Shown here in pieces: positions 43,759-52,879 of a stretch of 64,000 nucleotides of DNA. The stretch spans positions 124,001 to 188,000 of the forward strand of contig NZ_CAUI01000023.1 in assembly GCF_000350165.1 (NCBI RefSeq). Direction: 5' to 3'. The number at the start of each line of letters is the position of its first letter. Within the stretch, counting starts at the first letter, position 1. Position numbers and translations under genes: made by a program. Source of the DNA: Halanaerobium saccharolyticum subsp. saccharolyticum DSM 6643 (lineage in GTDB: Bacteria > Bacillota > Halanaerobiia > Halanaerobiales > Halanaerobiaceae). The notes under the pieces are model-generated. The model had not been told where the DNA came from. It was given only the letters and a program-made list of their open reading frames with translations, and did not search any database.

Positions 43759-43799
43759 GACATCCCGAAACATTGGAATTTAAACAATTTCGGGATGTC
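43759..43799. terminator. Terminator between convergent units
   Basis: Arms GACATCCCGAAA and TTTCGGGATGTC with a further short ATTG/CAAT pairing. The minus strand continues TTTTAATAAATTTT, so it most likely ends the 43874-46811 operon and may also stop the methyltransferase transcript. Confidence 0.75.
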
Positions 43800-43873
43800 A
43801 ATATATCTCAGATTCACTCTGATTAATTATCTAATAAATTTCTAATATATTATTTTCGCATAGCTTTTAATTC

Positions 43874-44911
43874 TTATGCAGTTTTAACTTCAGCTAACTC
43901 ATCGCTAATTTTTGACAAATTTTTACCATAACGTAAATCTTCTCTAAGATCGGTTAATACTTTATCTAAAACTTTTAGTTCTTGCATTAATTCTTTTTCT
44001 TCACCAGTTGTATCAATTATGTCTTTAATTCCGCCATTATTAATAATAATTCTTTTATCACCCATTAGGGCCAGAATGGGATCATGTGTAGCCATCAGAA
44101 CTACTTTTTCTTCTCCCACCAAAAGTTCAAGTGCTTTTTCACGATTGATACCTGCATTTTCTATTTCATCAATTAATATAATTGGAGATGAACTTAAAAT
44201 TGCTGTATCTGCAATCATTAAAGCTCTTGACTGTCCCCCACTCAAACTGGTAATTTGTGCTTCTCTGCTGAACTGCTCTCCAGCAAGCTGATTAGCTTCT
44301 TTAAAAATTCTTTCCACAACATCTTCTTGATTGTCAATCAAGCGGCTTTCTGCATGTAAATTTAAAAATTCCATAACTGAAAGATCCATTACAAAATTCA
44401 TATTTTGAGAAAGCTGTGCTACAAGTTTTTTACCACCGGTAAAACGCCATTTTTTATCCGGAACCTCATCATTAATTAGAATTTTTCTTTCAGTTGGAGT
44501 ATCGCCCTGCGCAGTCCACTCAATATCTGCTAAAAGTCTACTTTTACCTGAACCAGTTGGTCCTACAATAGAGATAATTTCTCCACTTTTAATATCAAGC
44601 TTATCGTAATTTTCTCGTATTCCATCTTTATCCTTACCAGCTAAAATAGATAGAGTTCCAACTATTGAATCATTTTCACCTAAAAATTCCTGCATATTTC
44701 TAATATGAGAAGCAAGACTGGCTGCAAACTGATCTACATCAAAAACTACATCTTCCATTTCTTCCACAGTTAAATCTGCAAAAATTTCTCTTAAGCTTTT
44801 GTCTGCATCATCTACTTCTAATTTTTGACCTTCAAAAAAACTTTCAGTATAAGGATATTCGTCCAGTATATCATTAATACTTGAATTTTTTAATTTATCT
44901 TTATTTATCAT
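43874..44911 (-). CDS. Stand-alone ABC ATPase with DUF1858-like N-terminal module
   Basis: 345 aa, soluble. An N-terminal helical module (1-75) with DILDEYPYTESFFEGQ and SLREIFADLTVEEME resembles DUF1858. The ABC domain follows: Walker A GPTGSGKSR (about 115-123), signature LSGGQSRALMIADTA near 222-236 and Walker B SSPIILIDEIENAG near 240-253, with switch His in MATHDPIL near 273-280. No permease gene and no membrane helix are present. It overlaps the GTPase gene by one base and is last of a three-gene operon. By analogy with soluble ABC proteins it may power assembly, repair or metal loading rather than transport (inference). Confidence 0.85.
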   Translation of the reverse strand: MINKDKLKNSSINDILDEYPYTESFFEGQKLEVDDADKSLREIFADLTVEEMEDVVFDVDQFAASLASHIRNMQEFLGENDSIVGTLSILAGKDKDGIRENYDKLDIKSGEIISIVGPTGSGKSRLLADIEWTAQGDTPTERKILINDEVPDKKWRFTGGKKLVAQLSQNMNFVMDLSVMEFLNLHAESRLIDNQEDVVERIFKEANQLAGEQFSREAQITSLSGGQSRALMIADTAILSSSPIILIDEIENAGINREKALELLVGEEKVVLMATHDPILALMGDKRIIINNGGIKDIIDTTGEEKELMQELKVLDKVLTDLREDLRYGKNLSKISDELAEVKTA

Positions 44912-45606
44912 TATTCATCACCCAGTTCTATTTTTCTAACATTACCTAACTGATGTTCTTCTCCAATTCTGGTTTCACCAAGACAATAAGAACACATAGC
45001 AGAAGGCATTGAAAATCTTAGTTTTTTACCGGTCACAGTATCTATATTATCTTCTTCATCATAAAGTAAAGTTGAAAATTCAAAAGCTCCCTGACCGGTA
45101 AGACCATTTACATTCATTACCATGGCATCAGGATTAACTGTACTAACTCTGGAAGCAAAAACTTCTCTTTCTGCCTGCGAAACAATATCGCCCTTTGTAA
45201 TAACAACTATATCAGCTGTTTTTAACATAGGACCAATTTTTTTAGGAGTATTTATTCCACTTAAGTTATCAATAACACAAATAGCTTTAATATCTTTAAT
45301 ATATGGTGAACAACGGTTACATAAACCAGCACTTTCTGTTATTAATAAATCTAAATCTCTTTCCTTACCCCACTGCACAACCTCTTCAATATTACTGACA
45401 AAATAATGGTCGGGACAAAGTGAGCCTGATAAACCCTTTTTAACAGGTATTCCTGCTTTACGATAAAGCTCATCATCATCTGTATATAAACAGTCAAATT
45501 TAACTACTCCAACTTTTAAATCTCTTTGTTGTATTGCTTCAATTGTTTTTAAGATAACAGCGGTCTTGCCTGAAGAAGGAGGACCAGAAAATGTTACTAA
45601 ATTCAT
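44911..45606 (-). CDS. UreG/HypB-like P-loop GTPase
   Basis: 231 aa. Walker A GPPSSGKTA (about residues 8-16), a switch-like LLITESAGLCNRCSPYI near 88-104 and the guanine-specificity-like motif VVITKGDIVS near 133-142 place it with the SIMIBI metallochaperone GTPases UreG/HypB/CobW. Extra cysteines occur as SLCPDH, CNRC (about 97-100) and MCSYCLGE near the C-terminus (about 209-216); they could bind a metal or Fe-S cluster. Its start overlaps the stop of the binding-protein gene (ATGA). It belongs to neither a urease nor a hydrogenase operon, so the client is unknown. Confidence 0.83.
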   Translation of the reverse strand: MNLVTFSGPPSSGKTAVILKTIEAIQQRDLKVGVVKFDCLYTDDDELYRKAGIPVKKGLSGSLCPDHYFVSNIEEVVQWGKERDLDLLITESAGLCNRCSPYIKDIKAICVIDNLSGINTPKKIGPMLKTADIVVITKGDIVSQAEREVFASRVSTVNPDAMVMNVNGLTGQGAFEFSTLLYDEEDNIDTVTGKKLRFSMPSAMCSYCLGETRIGEEHQLGNVRKIELGDE

Positions 45607-46811
45607 ACTGCAGCCACCTCCACTGATTTATTAAATTCTGCTTCTAAATCTCTCAATAGTTCTCCTGGGTTTTCTCCTCTTAAGAAATCCCATCCAGGCC
45701 ACATAAATTGAGCATTTTTAGGTAGCCCATTATCAACTTCTGGCAGCACACTCGGGAATAATCCCTGTTCAGCCAGGATTTTACCCATTTTTTCAGATGC
45801 CATTAAATCAATTAATGGCTGCATCTTCTTATTTTTTGATTTTTTAGTTAACATAAAAATTGGAGACACAATAGCTCCATCTTCCGGCCAGACAAATTCC
45901 ATATGTGGAAAACGCTTCGCCATTCTGGTAAAGAAATAGGGCATTATTGTAATTGCTGGTTGATCATCAGCTTTACGGCCGCCATCTTTAACCATCTGTG
46001 ATGGATGAAGTGCTTTTTTCATGGAGCGACCAAGTTTCTGGATTCCTTCTCTTCCATAAGCTTTGTAGATATTTAATAAAATAGCATTAAAGAGATCAAA
46101 ATCGCTGACAGGCAAACTAACACTATTTGCAAATTCTTCACTTAGAATTTCTTCCCAACTTCTAGGTATTTTTCTGCCATCTAATTCTTCTTCATTTACC
46201 AAAAACACTGCAGGTACAATACTTAAAACTGAATAATCTCCTTCAGGATCTAAAAGATCTACATCTGCGTCAATGAAATCAGAATTTAATTCTGTTATAC
46301 CTGTTGCATCTTTAAAAACATCCTGACGACGAAATCTATCCATCAAATTTTTGTCAAAGAAAAGATCAAATCCAGCTGAAATAAAAATATCTGAAAGTCC
46401 AGCTTCAGTTTGTATTTCTTCAAAACCATCCTGCAGCCATTCCAAGCCTTGAGAAGCTGATTTAAGATCAAGCTCAACCTCATACTCAAGTTCTGCAGCA
46501 GCTTTTTCTAATTCCTCGGTCATAGGAATTTTTACAGGACATGGTAAAGAACCTGATATTTTTATTTTTTCGCCGTTACTTTTCTTAGAAGAATTTTTTC
46601 CTATTTCTGCTTCCATTAATTCAAGCAATTTATCTAAATCTAAATCTTTAAGTCCAGCAGCTTGTTTTAAAGTCACCTGTTTACCAAAAACTTTTCTTTT
46701 AGTTTCATCATCTAATTGATTAAACCCTTTATTAACCAGTACGGAAATAACTACTGGGTATTCTTCAGTTATCTCAAATAAATTTTTATTAACATCAATT
46801 CTACTTTTCAC
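45603..46811 (-). CDS. Signal-less periplasmic-binding-fold protein with DUF1858 domain
   Basis: 402 aa, starting at GTG 46811 after AAGGAG. Residues 1-72 are a DUF1858-like helical domain (FEITEEYPVVISVLVNKGF). Residues about 85-400 resemble Fe/spermidine-type periplasmic binding proteins (PBP2 fold): IPRSWEEILSEEFANSVSLP, NAILLNIYKAYGREGIQKLG, FVWPEDGAIVSPIFMLTKK and QPLIDLMASEKMGKILAEQGLFP. There is no signal peptide, lipobox or membrane helix, so it should be cytoplasmic. It heads an operon with a GTPase and an ABC ATPase, and a CRP-type box lies about 200 bp upstream. Role unknown; an intracellular metal or cofactor carrier is the most economical idea. Confidence 0.8.
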   Translation of the reverse strand: MKSRIDVNKNLFEITEEYPVVISVLVNKGFNQLDDETKRKVFGKQVTLKQAAGLKDLDLDKLLELMEAEIGKNSSKKSNGEKIKISGSLPCPVKIPMTEELEKAAAELEYEVELDLKSASQGLEWLQDGFEEIQTEAGLSDIFISAGFDLFFDKNLMDRFRRQDVFKDATGITELNSDFIDADVDLLDPEGDYSVLSIVPAVFLVNEEELDGRKIPRSWEEILSEEFANSVSLPVSDFDLFNAILLNIYKAYGREGIQKLGRSMKKALHPSQMVKDGGRKADDQPAITIMPYFFTRMAKRFPHMEFVWPEDGAIVSPIFMLTKKSKNKKMQPLIDLMASEKMGKILAEQGLFPSVLPEVDNGLPKNAQFMWPGWDFLRGENPGELLRDLEAEFNKSVEVAAV

Positions 46812-46984
46812 TTTAACAACACTCCTTCTTTAAATTAAGTTTATCTTCTAAATACTAGCTTATTCAATCGTTATTTTTTTCGTAACTATTAGTACCAGGC
46901 ACAAGCGAATTAGGTACAAGTAAATCAAATTATCAATATTATATTTTAACTGCTTTTTTAAAGCAACTTTTCTTGACTATTTAA

Positions 46985-47027
46985 AGTTTAGCATTTTTCT
47001 CAACTTTAATCTGTGACATATCTCACT
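46985..47027 (-). promoter_or_regulatory. CRP/FNR-type box between the trio and the regulator gene
   Basis: In the 334-bp divergent gap 46812-47145 the plus strand carries TGTGA-CATATC-TCACT (47012-47027). For the trio (minus strand) a weak -10 TAAACT (46985-46990) lies at the distance expected for a class II activator site centred near -41.5, which would give a leader of about 170 bases. The gap also contains GTTGAGTAAATAACTTGA (about 47071-47088) near the regulator's own start; nothing else is recognised. Confidence 0.5.
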
Positions 47028-47145
47028 CAAATAAACTTTTTTAATATTTCAATTTTACTTTCGTTTTAAAGTTGAGTAAATAACTTGATTTTTCATTCTT
47101 TATTGCTTATTATAGAAATAGAATATAAAAATGAGGTGACTATAA

Positions 47146-47814
47146 ATGAGTATTGTTAAAGAAATTCCTTTTTTTAGTTTACTTACAGACAAAGAACTAG
47201 AATTAATAGACGCTATTGCTGTAAATAAGAAATTCAAAAAAGGAGAATATATATTTTTTGAAGGAGAATCTGGAGATAAATTTTTCATTATTAAAGAAGG
47301 TCAGGTTAAATTGACTAAGATGATTAAAAATGGTGATGAACAAATTTTAAATATTTTTAGTGATAATGATATTATTGCAGAAATAGTTGCTTTTGATAAA
47401 GGGAATTATCCAGCTTCAGCAATTACTATGACAGATACTAATGTAATTGTTTTTGATCAATCAGAATTAGAAAACTTGATCTTAAAACATCCTTCAATTG
47501 GATTAAAATTACTAAGAGAAATGAGCGGCCGTCTCCGAAGAGCTCAACAAAACGTTAGAGATCTTGCATTAAAAGATAGTTCTGCCAGGGTTGCAGGTTT
47601 ATTAATCTTTTTAGCTGAAAAATATGGAAAAAAGAAAAAAGAAAAAGTAATTTTAGATATTTCTTTAACCCAGCAGGAACTTGCAAGTATGATAGGCAGC
47701 AGTAGAGAAACAGTTTCTAGAGTTTTAGGACAGTTTGAAAGTGAAGAATTAATAAAAACATCACGCAAAAAAATTATAATTTATAAAATAGATAAAATAA
47801 AAAGTTATACATAA
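47146..47814 (+). CDS. CRP/FNR-family transcriptional regulator
   Basis: 222 aa: cyclic-nucleotide-binding-type beta-roll (about 10-120), dimer helix (about 120-145) and winged helix (about 150-220). No FNR-type cysteine cluster is present, and the pocket motif differs from the cAMP-binding consensus, so the signal may be heme/NO or another ligand. The recognition helix SSRETVSRVLGQFE has the Arg-Glu-x3-Arg arrangement that in E. coli CRP reads GTGA, matching TGTGA boxes upstream of the 43874-46811 trio, hemerythrin and hcp. The layout suggests an HcpR-like nitrosative-stress activator. Translation starts after GAGGTGAC. Confidence 0.88.
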   Translation: MSIVKEIPFFSLLTDKELELIDAIAVNKKFKKGEYIFFEGESGDKFFIIKEGQVKLTKMIKNGDEQILNIFSDNDIIAEIVAFDKGNYPASAITMTDTNVIVFDQSELENLILKHPSIGLKLLREMSGRLRRAQQNVRDLALKDSSARVAGLLIFLAEKYGKKKKEKVILDISLTQQELASMIGSSRETVSRVLGQFESEELIKTSRKKIIIYKIDKIKSYT

Positions 47815-47959
47815 ATTATTATTTTATATTTGTTTTATTTATAATTTATAATAATTACTAACTATATTTTTATTTCCAAACTTATATGATACAATAATTT
47901 AAACTTTTTACTTTTTTCAACAAATTTCGTGCTATTAATCAAAACAGGGAGGAAATTAA

Positions 47960-49732
47960 ATGTTTTTTAAAGATTTGAATATTGCTAAAAAAATATTTTT
48001 AGTAATTGGACTAAGTTTTTTAGTTTTGATATTGATAATGGGATACTTTTTTAACCAACAATTTAACAATTTACGTGAAGAAAACACAAATACTGTTAGC
48101 AAGCATCTTCTAAATTTAGAAAAAGAAAGAATTAAAAATGCTACAGAAACTGCATCACAATTTTTAGGAGAATTGAGTAATTCAAACAGTGATTTAAATC
48201 AAGGAAGTTTACAGGAAATTATTAAAGATTATAATCAAAATATAGGTTTTGGTGAAATCGGTTATTTCTTTATCTATGATAATGAAGGGAATACTATTTC
48301 TCTTCCACCATCGCCGGAAATTGAAGGGACTAACCGTTGGGATCTTAAAGATGCAAATGATAAATACATAGTTCGTTCTTTAGCAGAAAAAGCTGATAAA
48401 GGTGGTGGATATGTTGATTATATTTATGCCAATCCAGATACAGGAGAAGCTGAGAATAAAATTAGTTATGTTGCTCCAATTGATGGTACAGAATATTTTA
48501 TTGGTGCCGGAACTTATGAAGGAATCATTAACGGTCAAGTTAGTGAAGTTAAAAGTGAGTTAGAAACTATTATAAGTAATATATCTACATCACTTATTAT
48601 TTTCATATTAATAGCTGTATTTATTTTTACACTGATAATTATCTTTATCTCTCGCTACATTTCTAAAAATATAAATAAAGTATTAGTTGGGATGAATAAA
48701 ATGGCAAATGGAGATTTAACTTATCGGATGAATATGAAAAGCAAAGATGAAATTGGAAAACTTGCTCAGGCATATAATAAAACTGCTGAATCACAAAAAG
48801 AAATGCTGACTGAGATCCAGATGGAAATAAGTGAGTTAAGTGCTCAAAGTGAGGAATTGGCATCATCCGGCCAAGAAGTAGAAAGAGCTGCCGAACAAGT
48901 TGGGGGAGCAATTGAAAATGTTGCCTCTGGTGCTGAAGAACAGTCAGCACAAATTACTGAAACAAGCAGAAACTTAAATCAATTAATTTCTCAAATAAAT
49001 ACAACTAGAAAAAAATCAAAAGATATGGACCAATCTTCAAGTCAGGTCATCAAAAATGTTGACACTGGTACTGAATCAATGCAGAGCTCTATTAGACAGG
49101 TTAATAAAGTCAAGGATAATTCTGCAGAAATAGGAGTAACCATCAACAATCTTGGTGATTTATCAGAAGAAATTGGAAATATAGTTCAATTAATCAATAA
49201 TATATCACAACAAACAAATCTTTTAGCCTTAAATGCTGCCATTGAAGCTGCTAGAGCTGGTGAAGCTGGTCGAGGTTTTTCTGTTGTAGCCGATGAAATT
49301 AGGCAGCTGGCTGAAGAATCAGCAGCAGCCACAGATAACATTTCTAAATTAATAGATAAAATTCAAGCAGGAGTTAGTAATGCAGTTCAAAAAATGGATG
49401 GAACTGAAGAGGCAGTTAATAATAGTGTAGAAGTAATTGAAGACACTGGTGAAGTATTTAATAATATAGAAGCTGCAGTCACTCAATTAAGTAGGTTAAT
49501 TAAGGAAATTGATACAGAAACAATGGAAATGTCTAATATTAGTGAAGACGTAAATAATATGATAAATAATGTTGCAGCAGTTAGTGATGAAGCTGCAAGT
49601 AACGCTGAAGAAGTAGCTGCTTCTAGTGAAGAACAGATAGCTTCAACTGAGGAAATTGTGTCAGCTGCACATAGATTATCAGAGATGTCAGATAATATAA
49701 AAAATATGATTTCTAAATTCAAAGTTGAATAG
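47960..49732 (+). CDS. Methyl-accepting chemotaxis protein
   Basis: 590 aa chemoreceptor. Helix near 12-30, extracytoplasmic single-Cache-type sensor (about 31-205) with [19 protein letters not shown] near 93-111, second helix near 210-232, HAMP (about 233-285) and a long cytoplasmic signalling domain whose hairpin tip is [21 protein letters not shown] near 413-433, the universal MCP motif. The ATG follows GGGAGG. It lies downstream of the CRP-type regulator on the same strand, but a 145-bp gap separates them. Ligand unknown; the Cache type often senses small carboxylates. Confidence 0.95.
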   Translation: MFFKDLNIAKKIFLVIGLSFLVLILIMGYFFNQQFNNLREENTNTVSKHLLNLEKERIKNATETASQFLGELSNSNSDLNQGSLQEIIKDYNQNIGFGEIGYFFIYDNEGNTISLPPSPEIEGTNRWDLKDANDKYIVRSLAEKADKGGGYVDYIYANPDTGEAENKISYVAPIDGTEYFIGAGTYEGIINGQVSEVKSELETIISNISTSLIIFILIAVFIFTLIIIFISRYISKNINKVLVGMNKMANGDLTYRMNMKSKDEIGKLAQAYNKTAESQKEMLTEIQMEISELSAQSEELASSGQEVERAAEQVGGAIENVASGAEEQSAQITETSRNLNQLISQINTTRKKSKDMDQSSSQVIKNVDTGTESMQSSIRQVNKVKDNSAEIGVTINNLGDLSEEIGNIVQLINNISQQTNLLALNAAIEAARAGEAGRGFSVVADEIRQLAEESAAATDNISKLIDKIQAGVSNAVQKMDGTEEAVNNSVEVIEDTGEVFNNIEAAVTQLSRLIKEIDTETMEMSNISEDVNNMINNVAAVSDEAASNAEEVAASSEEQIASTEEIVSAAHRLSEMSDNIKNMISKFKVE

Positions 49733-49770
49733 TTTAATTAGCCTTATTAAAGTTATAAACTCGTCCAATC

Positions 49771-49809
49771 AAAAATTCCCCCACAGCTGCAAAGCTGATG
49801 GGGGATTTT
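49771..49809. terminator. Bidirectional terminator
   Basis: AAAATTCCCCCA and TGGGGGATTTT arms around an inner CAGCT-GCAA-AGCTG stem. It closes both the chemoreceptor gene and the convergent hemerythrin gene. Confidence 0.88.
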
Positions 49810-49814
49810 AATAT

Positions 49815-50588
49815 TTAATTGTAATTACTAATTTCTACCTTCGGAGTAAAACTGCAATAACCAATCTGATCACTCTTAGCCTTTATTTCTTCCCACTTAC
49901 TTTTTTCAATAACATCTTTAGCAGTTGGATAAAGAATATTATTCTCTTTAAAAATATGATCCCTCAGGGTTACAACAACATACTCAGAATTCATTTTTAA
50001 TTTTTCTTTAAATCTATCGAAATTCATATCAGCAGCATTTTCTGCTAACTTCATTATTTCTTCCTTGTGAGGCCAAAGATCATCATGTTCCATCCTCATA
50101 ATTCTTGTTGGACCGGTAACACCACTTTTATCAACCTCAGGAAAAAGTGTTTCTTCTTCTCGAGTATGGTGCTTTTCAGTATCCAGTAATTTAGCTCCTA
50201 TTTCTTTTAATTCTTCAAATACCGGATTTTCCTGATCAAACTCTTCTAATTTCTGAATTTCTTTATTTACATCATCAAGTCGATCTAAAATTTTCAAAAT
50301 CTCTTCGTGTTCAGCAATCAAAGTACTTAAGGGATGCCCTACAGGAACATCAGTTTTTAACTTCTCTAATTCCTCTGCCATTGCTTCAATATGGGCAGTG
50401 CAGAGATGTCTGAGTTCTGTTTCCTCCAGTCCATCATTAATTAATTCCTGTTCAGCCTCTGATAGTTCTTTAGCACTTATACTTTCAATTAACTCCTGTG
50501 CCTCTTTTTTTACCTCTTCTGTTGCTTCACCACTATTTAATTTTTCTAATATATTTTTTAATTCTTCTTTTCTAGTTGCTGCAGTCAT
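49815..50588 (-). CDS. Hemerythrin-domain protein with DUF438-like N-terminus
   Basis: 257 aa. Residues 1-80 resemble DUF438 (ELIESISAKELSEAEQELI, with LRHLCTAHIEAM near 60-71). Residues about 85-235 form a hemerythrin-like four-helix bundle with the di-iron ligands visible: STLIAEHEEILKIL, TEKHHTREEETLFPE near 136-150, MRMEHDDLWPHKEEIM near 161-176 and VTLRDHIFKENNILYP near 205-220. Related proteins handle O2, NO or iron and include the Fe-S repair protein RIC. A CRP-type box with a -10 at the class II distance lies upstream, grouping it with hcp. Confidence 0.9.
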   Translation of the reverse strand: MTAATRKEELKNILEKLNSGEATEEVKKEAQELIESISAKELSEAEQELINDGLEETELRHLCTAHIEAMAEELEKLKTDVPVGHPLSTLIAEHEEILKILDRLDDVNKEIQKLEEFDQENPVFEELKEIGAKLLDTEKHHTREEETLFPEVDKSGVTGPTRIMRMEHDDLWPHKEEIMKLAENAADMNFDRFKEKLKMNSEYVVVTLRDHIFKENNILYPTAKDVIEKSKWEEIKAKSDQIGYCSFTPKVEISNYN

Positions 50589-50644
50589 TTTTGCTGCCTC
50601 CTTATATAATTTATATTTAAACTTGAGTAATTTACTATGTTTTA

Positions 50645-50687
50645 ATTATGACATTAATTTTAAAGCAGCTCTATAACATATATCACA
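50645..50687 (-). promoter_or_regulatory. CRP/FNR-type promoter of the hemerythrin gene
   Basis: Minus strand TGTGA-TATATG-TTATA (50672-50687) with CATAAT (50645-50650) placed 30 bases from the box centre, giving a box centre near -41.5. The surrounding TTAACTTATGTGATAT is identical to the sequence before hcp. Confidence 0.65.
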
Positions 50688-50704
50688 TAAGTTAAATTCT
50701 TTTA

Positions 50705-50744
50705 AAAATAAAAAAGACCTGCCTACATAATGCAGACAGATCTT
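50705..50744 (-). terminator. Terminator of hcp
   Basis: Minus-strand AAGATCTGTCTGCA / TGTAGGCAGGTCTT stem with three wobble pairs, then six T residues. It separates hcp from the hemerythrin promoter. Confidence 0.88.
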
Positions 50745-50794
50745 AATTTTATATATTTACATTTATATCCAGGTACCGGGTACCTAGAAATATT

Positions 50795-52465
50795 TTACTC
50801 ACCAGCCATAATAGCTGCTACATCTTCTTTAGCATCACCGGTTGGCTTAATATCAAACTTATCAACTAATACATTAAGCACATTTTCGGAAACAAATGCT
50901 GGAAGTGTAGGTCCAAGACGGATTCCTTTGACTCCTAGAGAAAGAAGTGCAAGTAATACACATACAGCTTTCTGCTCATACCAGGCTATATCATAAGAAA
51001 TTGGTAGATCATTAATATCATCTACACCCATAGCTTCTTTTAGCTGTAAAGCTATATAAGCTAAGGAATAAGAGTCATTACACTGACCTGCGTCTAATAC
51101 TCTAGGGATTCCACCAATATCTCCTAAGTCAAGTTTGTTGTAGCGGTACTTAGCACAACCAGATGTTAGAATAACTGCATCTTCAGGTAATTCTTTAGCC
51201 ACATCTGTGAAATACTCTCTAGAATTGAAGCGGCCATCACAACCACCCATTACTACAAAGCGTCCAATATCGCCGTTTTCTACAGCTTCAATTACCTTAT
51301 CAGCAACACTCATAACTGTATTACGAGCATAACCACCAGGAATTGTACCTTCTTCTAACTGAACTGGAGAATCACAGGTTTTAGCCAATTCAATAATTTC
51401 AGAGAAATCTTTGCTTTCTCCTTCTTTACGATCAGGAATATGTGTAACTTCTGGATATCCTGCCATACCAGTTGTAAAGATACGATCTTTATAAGAATCT
51501 TTAACAGGTGTAATACAATTTGTTGTCATTAAGATAGGACCATTAAATGTTTCAAATTCTTTGTCCTGCTTCCACCATGAGTTACCATAATTACCAACAA
51601 AGTGATCATACTTTTTAAATGCAGGGTAAGAGTTAGCAGGCAGCATCTCACTATGAGTATAAACATCTACTCCTGTACCCTCTGTCTGCTCTAATAACTC
51701 TTCCATATCTTTTAGGTCATGTCCACTAATTAAAATACCTGGGTTATCACGAACACCAATATTTACATCAGTTGGCTCTGGATGACCATAAGTAGAAGTA
51801 TTAGCTTCATCTAAGAGAGCCATTGTTTCTACTGACATCTCACCAGTTTCCATAACTAATCCTACTAAATCATCAACACTCATGCTGTCATCTGTAGTTG
51901 CAGCCAGACATTTTTGAGCAAATCTATCAATCTCATCTTTCTGCTTACCTAAGACTCTAGCATGATCACCGTAAGCTGCAATACCTTTAAGACCATATGT
52001 AGCAAGCTCACGAAGTGATCTAACATCTACATCTTCAGTTTCTAAAACCCCAACATCAGTACCTTTATCATAATAATCACTAATATCATCACTATACCAG
52101 GTAGCATGTTCTGGTAGTTCACCACTGAATTCTTCACCGTGATTTTCTTTATAAACTTTCTCAAATTTCTCCTGAACTTCATCTCTAAGTTCAAAAGCCT
52201 CATCAATTAAATCTTCAAATCTTTCAGCATCAAAGTTAGCATTAGTAATTGTAGCAAATAGACCTTCCATAATAAATGGAGCTGTCTTATCAGAAAGATC
52301 AAGACCTTCCTCTTTAGCTTTTTCTGCATAAACCGAAATTCCTTTAAGTACAAATACTAATAAATCCTGTAGGTTTGCAACATCTGCATCTTTACCACAG
52401 ACACCTTTTACTGTACAACCCTCATTTTTCGCAGTTTCCTGACACTGATAACAAAACATGGACAT
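50795..52465 (-). CDS. hcp: Hybrid cluster protein (hydroxylamine/NO reductase)
   Basis: 556 aa, full length. The N-terminal cubane cluster cysteines are in [15 protein letters not shown] and KGVCGKDAD (residues 4-25). Hybrid-cluster ligands appear as [13 protein letters not shown] (His), MTTNCITP near 313-320, [15 protein letters not shown] near 430-444, [12 protein letters not shown] near 459-470 and an E near 490s. Hcp reduces NO and protects anaerobes from nitrosative stress. No hcr reductase gene is adjacent. A CRP-type box and perfect TATAAT at class II spacing lie upstream. Confidence 0.98.
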   Translation of the reverse strand: MSMFCYQCQETAKNEGCTVKGVCGKDADVANLQDLLVFVLKGISVYAEKAKEEGLDLSDKTAPFIMEGLFATITNANFDAERFEDLIDEAFELRDEVQEKFEKVYKENHGEEFSGELPEHATWYSDDISDYYDKGTDVGVLETEDVDVRSLRELATYGLKGIAAYGDHARVLGKQKDEIDRFAQKCLAATTDDSMSVDDLVGLVMETGEMSVETMALLDEANTSTYGHPEPTDVNIGVRDNPGILISGHDLKDMEELLEQTEGTGVDVYTHSEMLPANSYPAFKKYDHFVGNYGNSWWKQDKEFETFNGPILMTTNCITPVKDSYKDRIFTTGMAGYPEVTHIPDRKEGESKDFSEIIELAKTCDSPVQLEEGTIPGGYARNTVMSVADKVIEAVENGDIGRFVVMGGCDGRFNSREYFTDVAKELPEDAVILTSGCAKYRYNKLDLGDIGGIPRVLDAGQCNDSYSLAYIALQLKEAMGVDDINDLPISYDIAWYEQKAVCVLLALLSLGVKGIRLGPTLPAFVSENVLNVLVDKFDIKPTGDAKEDVAAIMAGE

Positions 52466-52560
52466 AATTATTCCTCCTCTTAAAATAATTATACTTTTAC
52501 AGTTATATATAACTGTAATTCAATTTGAAACTTAAATTATAAGTTCTTAACTCAAGTATA

Positions 52561-52602
52561 ATTATATAACTTTTAAATTATTGTTCTATGATTTATATCA
52601 CA
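52561..52602 (-). promoter_or_regulatory. CRP/FNR-type promoter of hcp
   Basis: Minus strand TGTGA-TATAAA-TCATA (52587-52602) with TATAAT (52561-52566) 29 bases from the box centre, so transcription should start near 52553, about 88 bases before the ATG. A second half-site TGTGATTTATC lies just upstream (about 52611-52621). Confidence 0.7.
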
Positions 52603-52671
52603 TAAGTTAAGAGATAAATCACAAATAATAATAAAAATTATTTATTTTCATAAAAATATCTATAAAATAAA

Positions 52672-52822
52672 ACATCTGCAGCAGGAGATTAATTGGTTTT
52701 ACGCTTACAAACTCTATATCTATTGATAGATTTTTAGAGTCCTTCAACTTTACACTTTCAATTAACAAATACAGGTTCAGTAAACTAAACTCATATTTAT
52801 AATAAATTCCAGCTGCAGATGT
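52672..52822. repeat. 151-bp element bounded by a 14-bp inverted repeat
   Basis: ACATCTGCAGCAGG (52672-52685) and CCAGCTGCAGATGT (52809-52822) pair at 13 of 14 positions. Inside is another hairpin, ACTCTA...TAGAGT with TCTA/TAGA (about 52709-52740). The element fills most of the 414-bp gap between the rubrerythrin-like gene and hcp. No reading frame is seen. It may be a small structured RNA or a degenerate mobile remnant. Confidence 0.5.
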
Positions 52823-52879
52823 GGTTGGTGTTATTGAATCTGCTTAATTATAAGGTTTTCAATTTTATTTTTTGTTATT

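Noticed and set aside
43874-46811. Ordinary iron ABC importer
   Set aside because: The binding protein has no signal peptide, the operon has no permease, and a metallochaperone-type GTPase is included; an import role is not supported by what is present.
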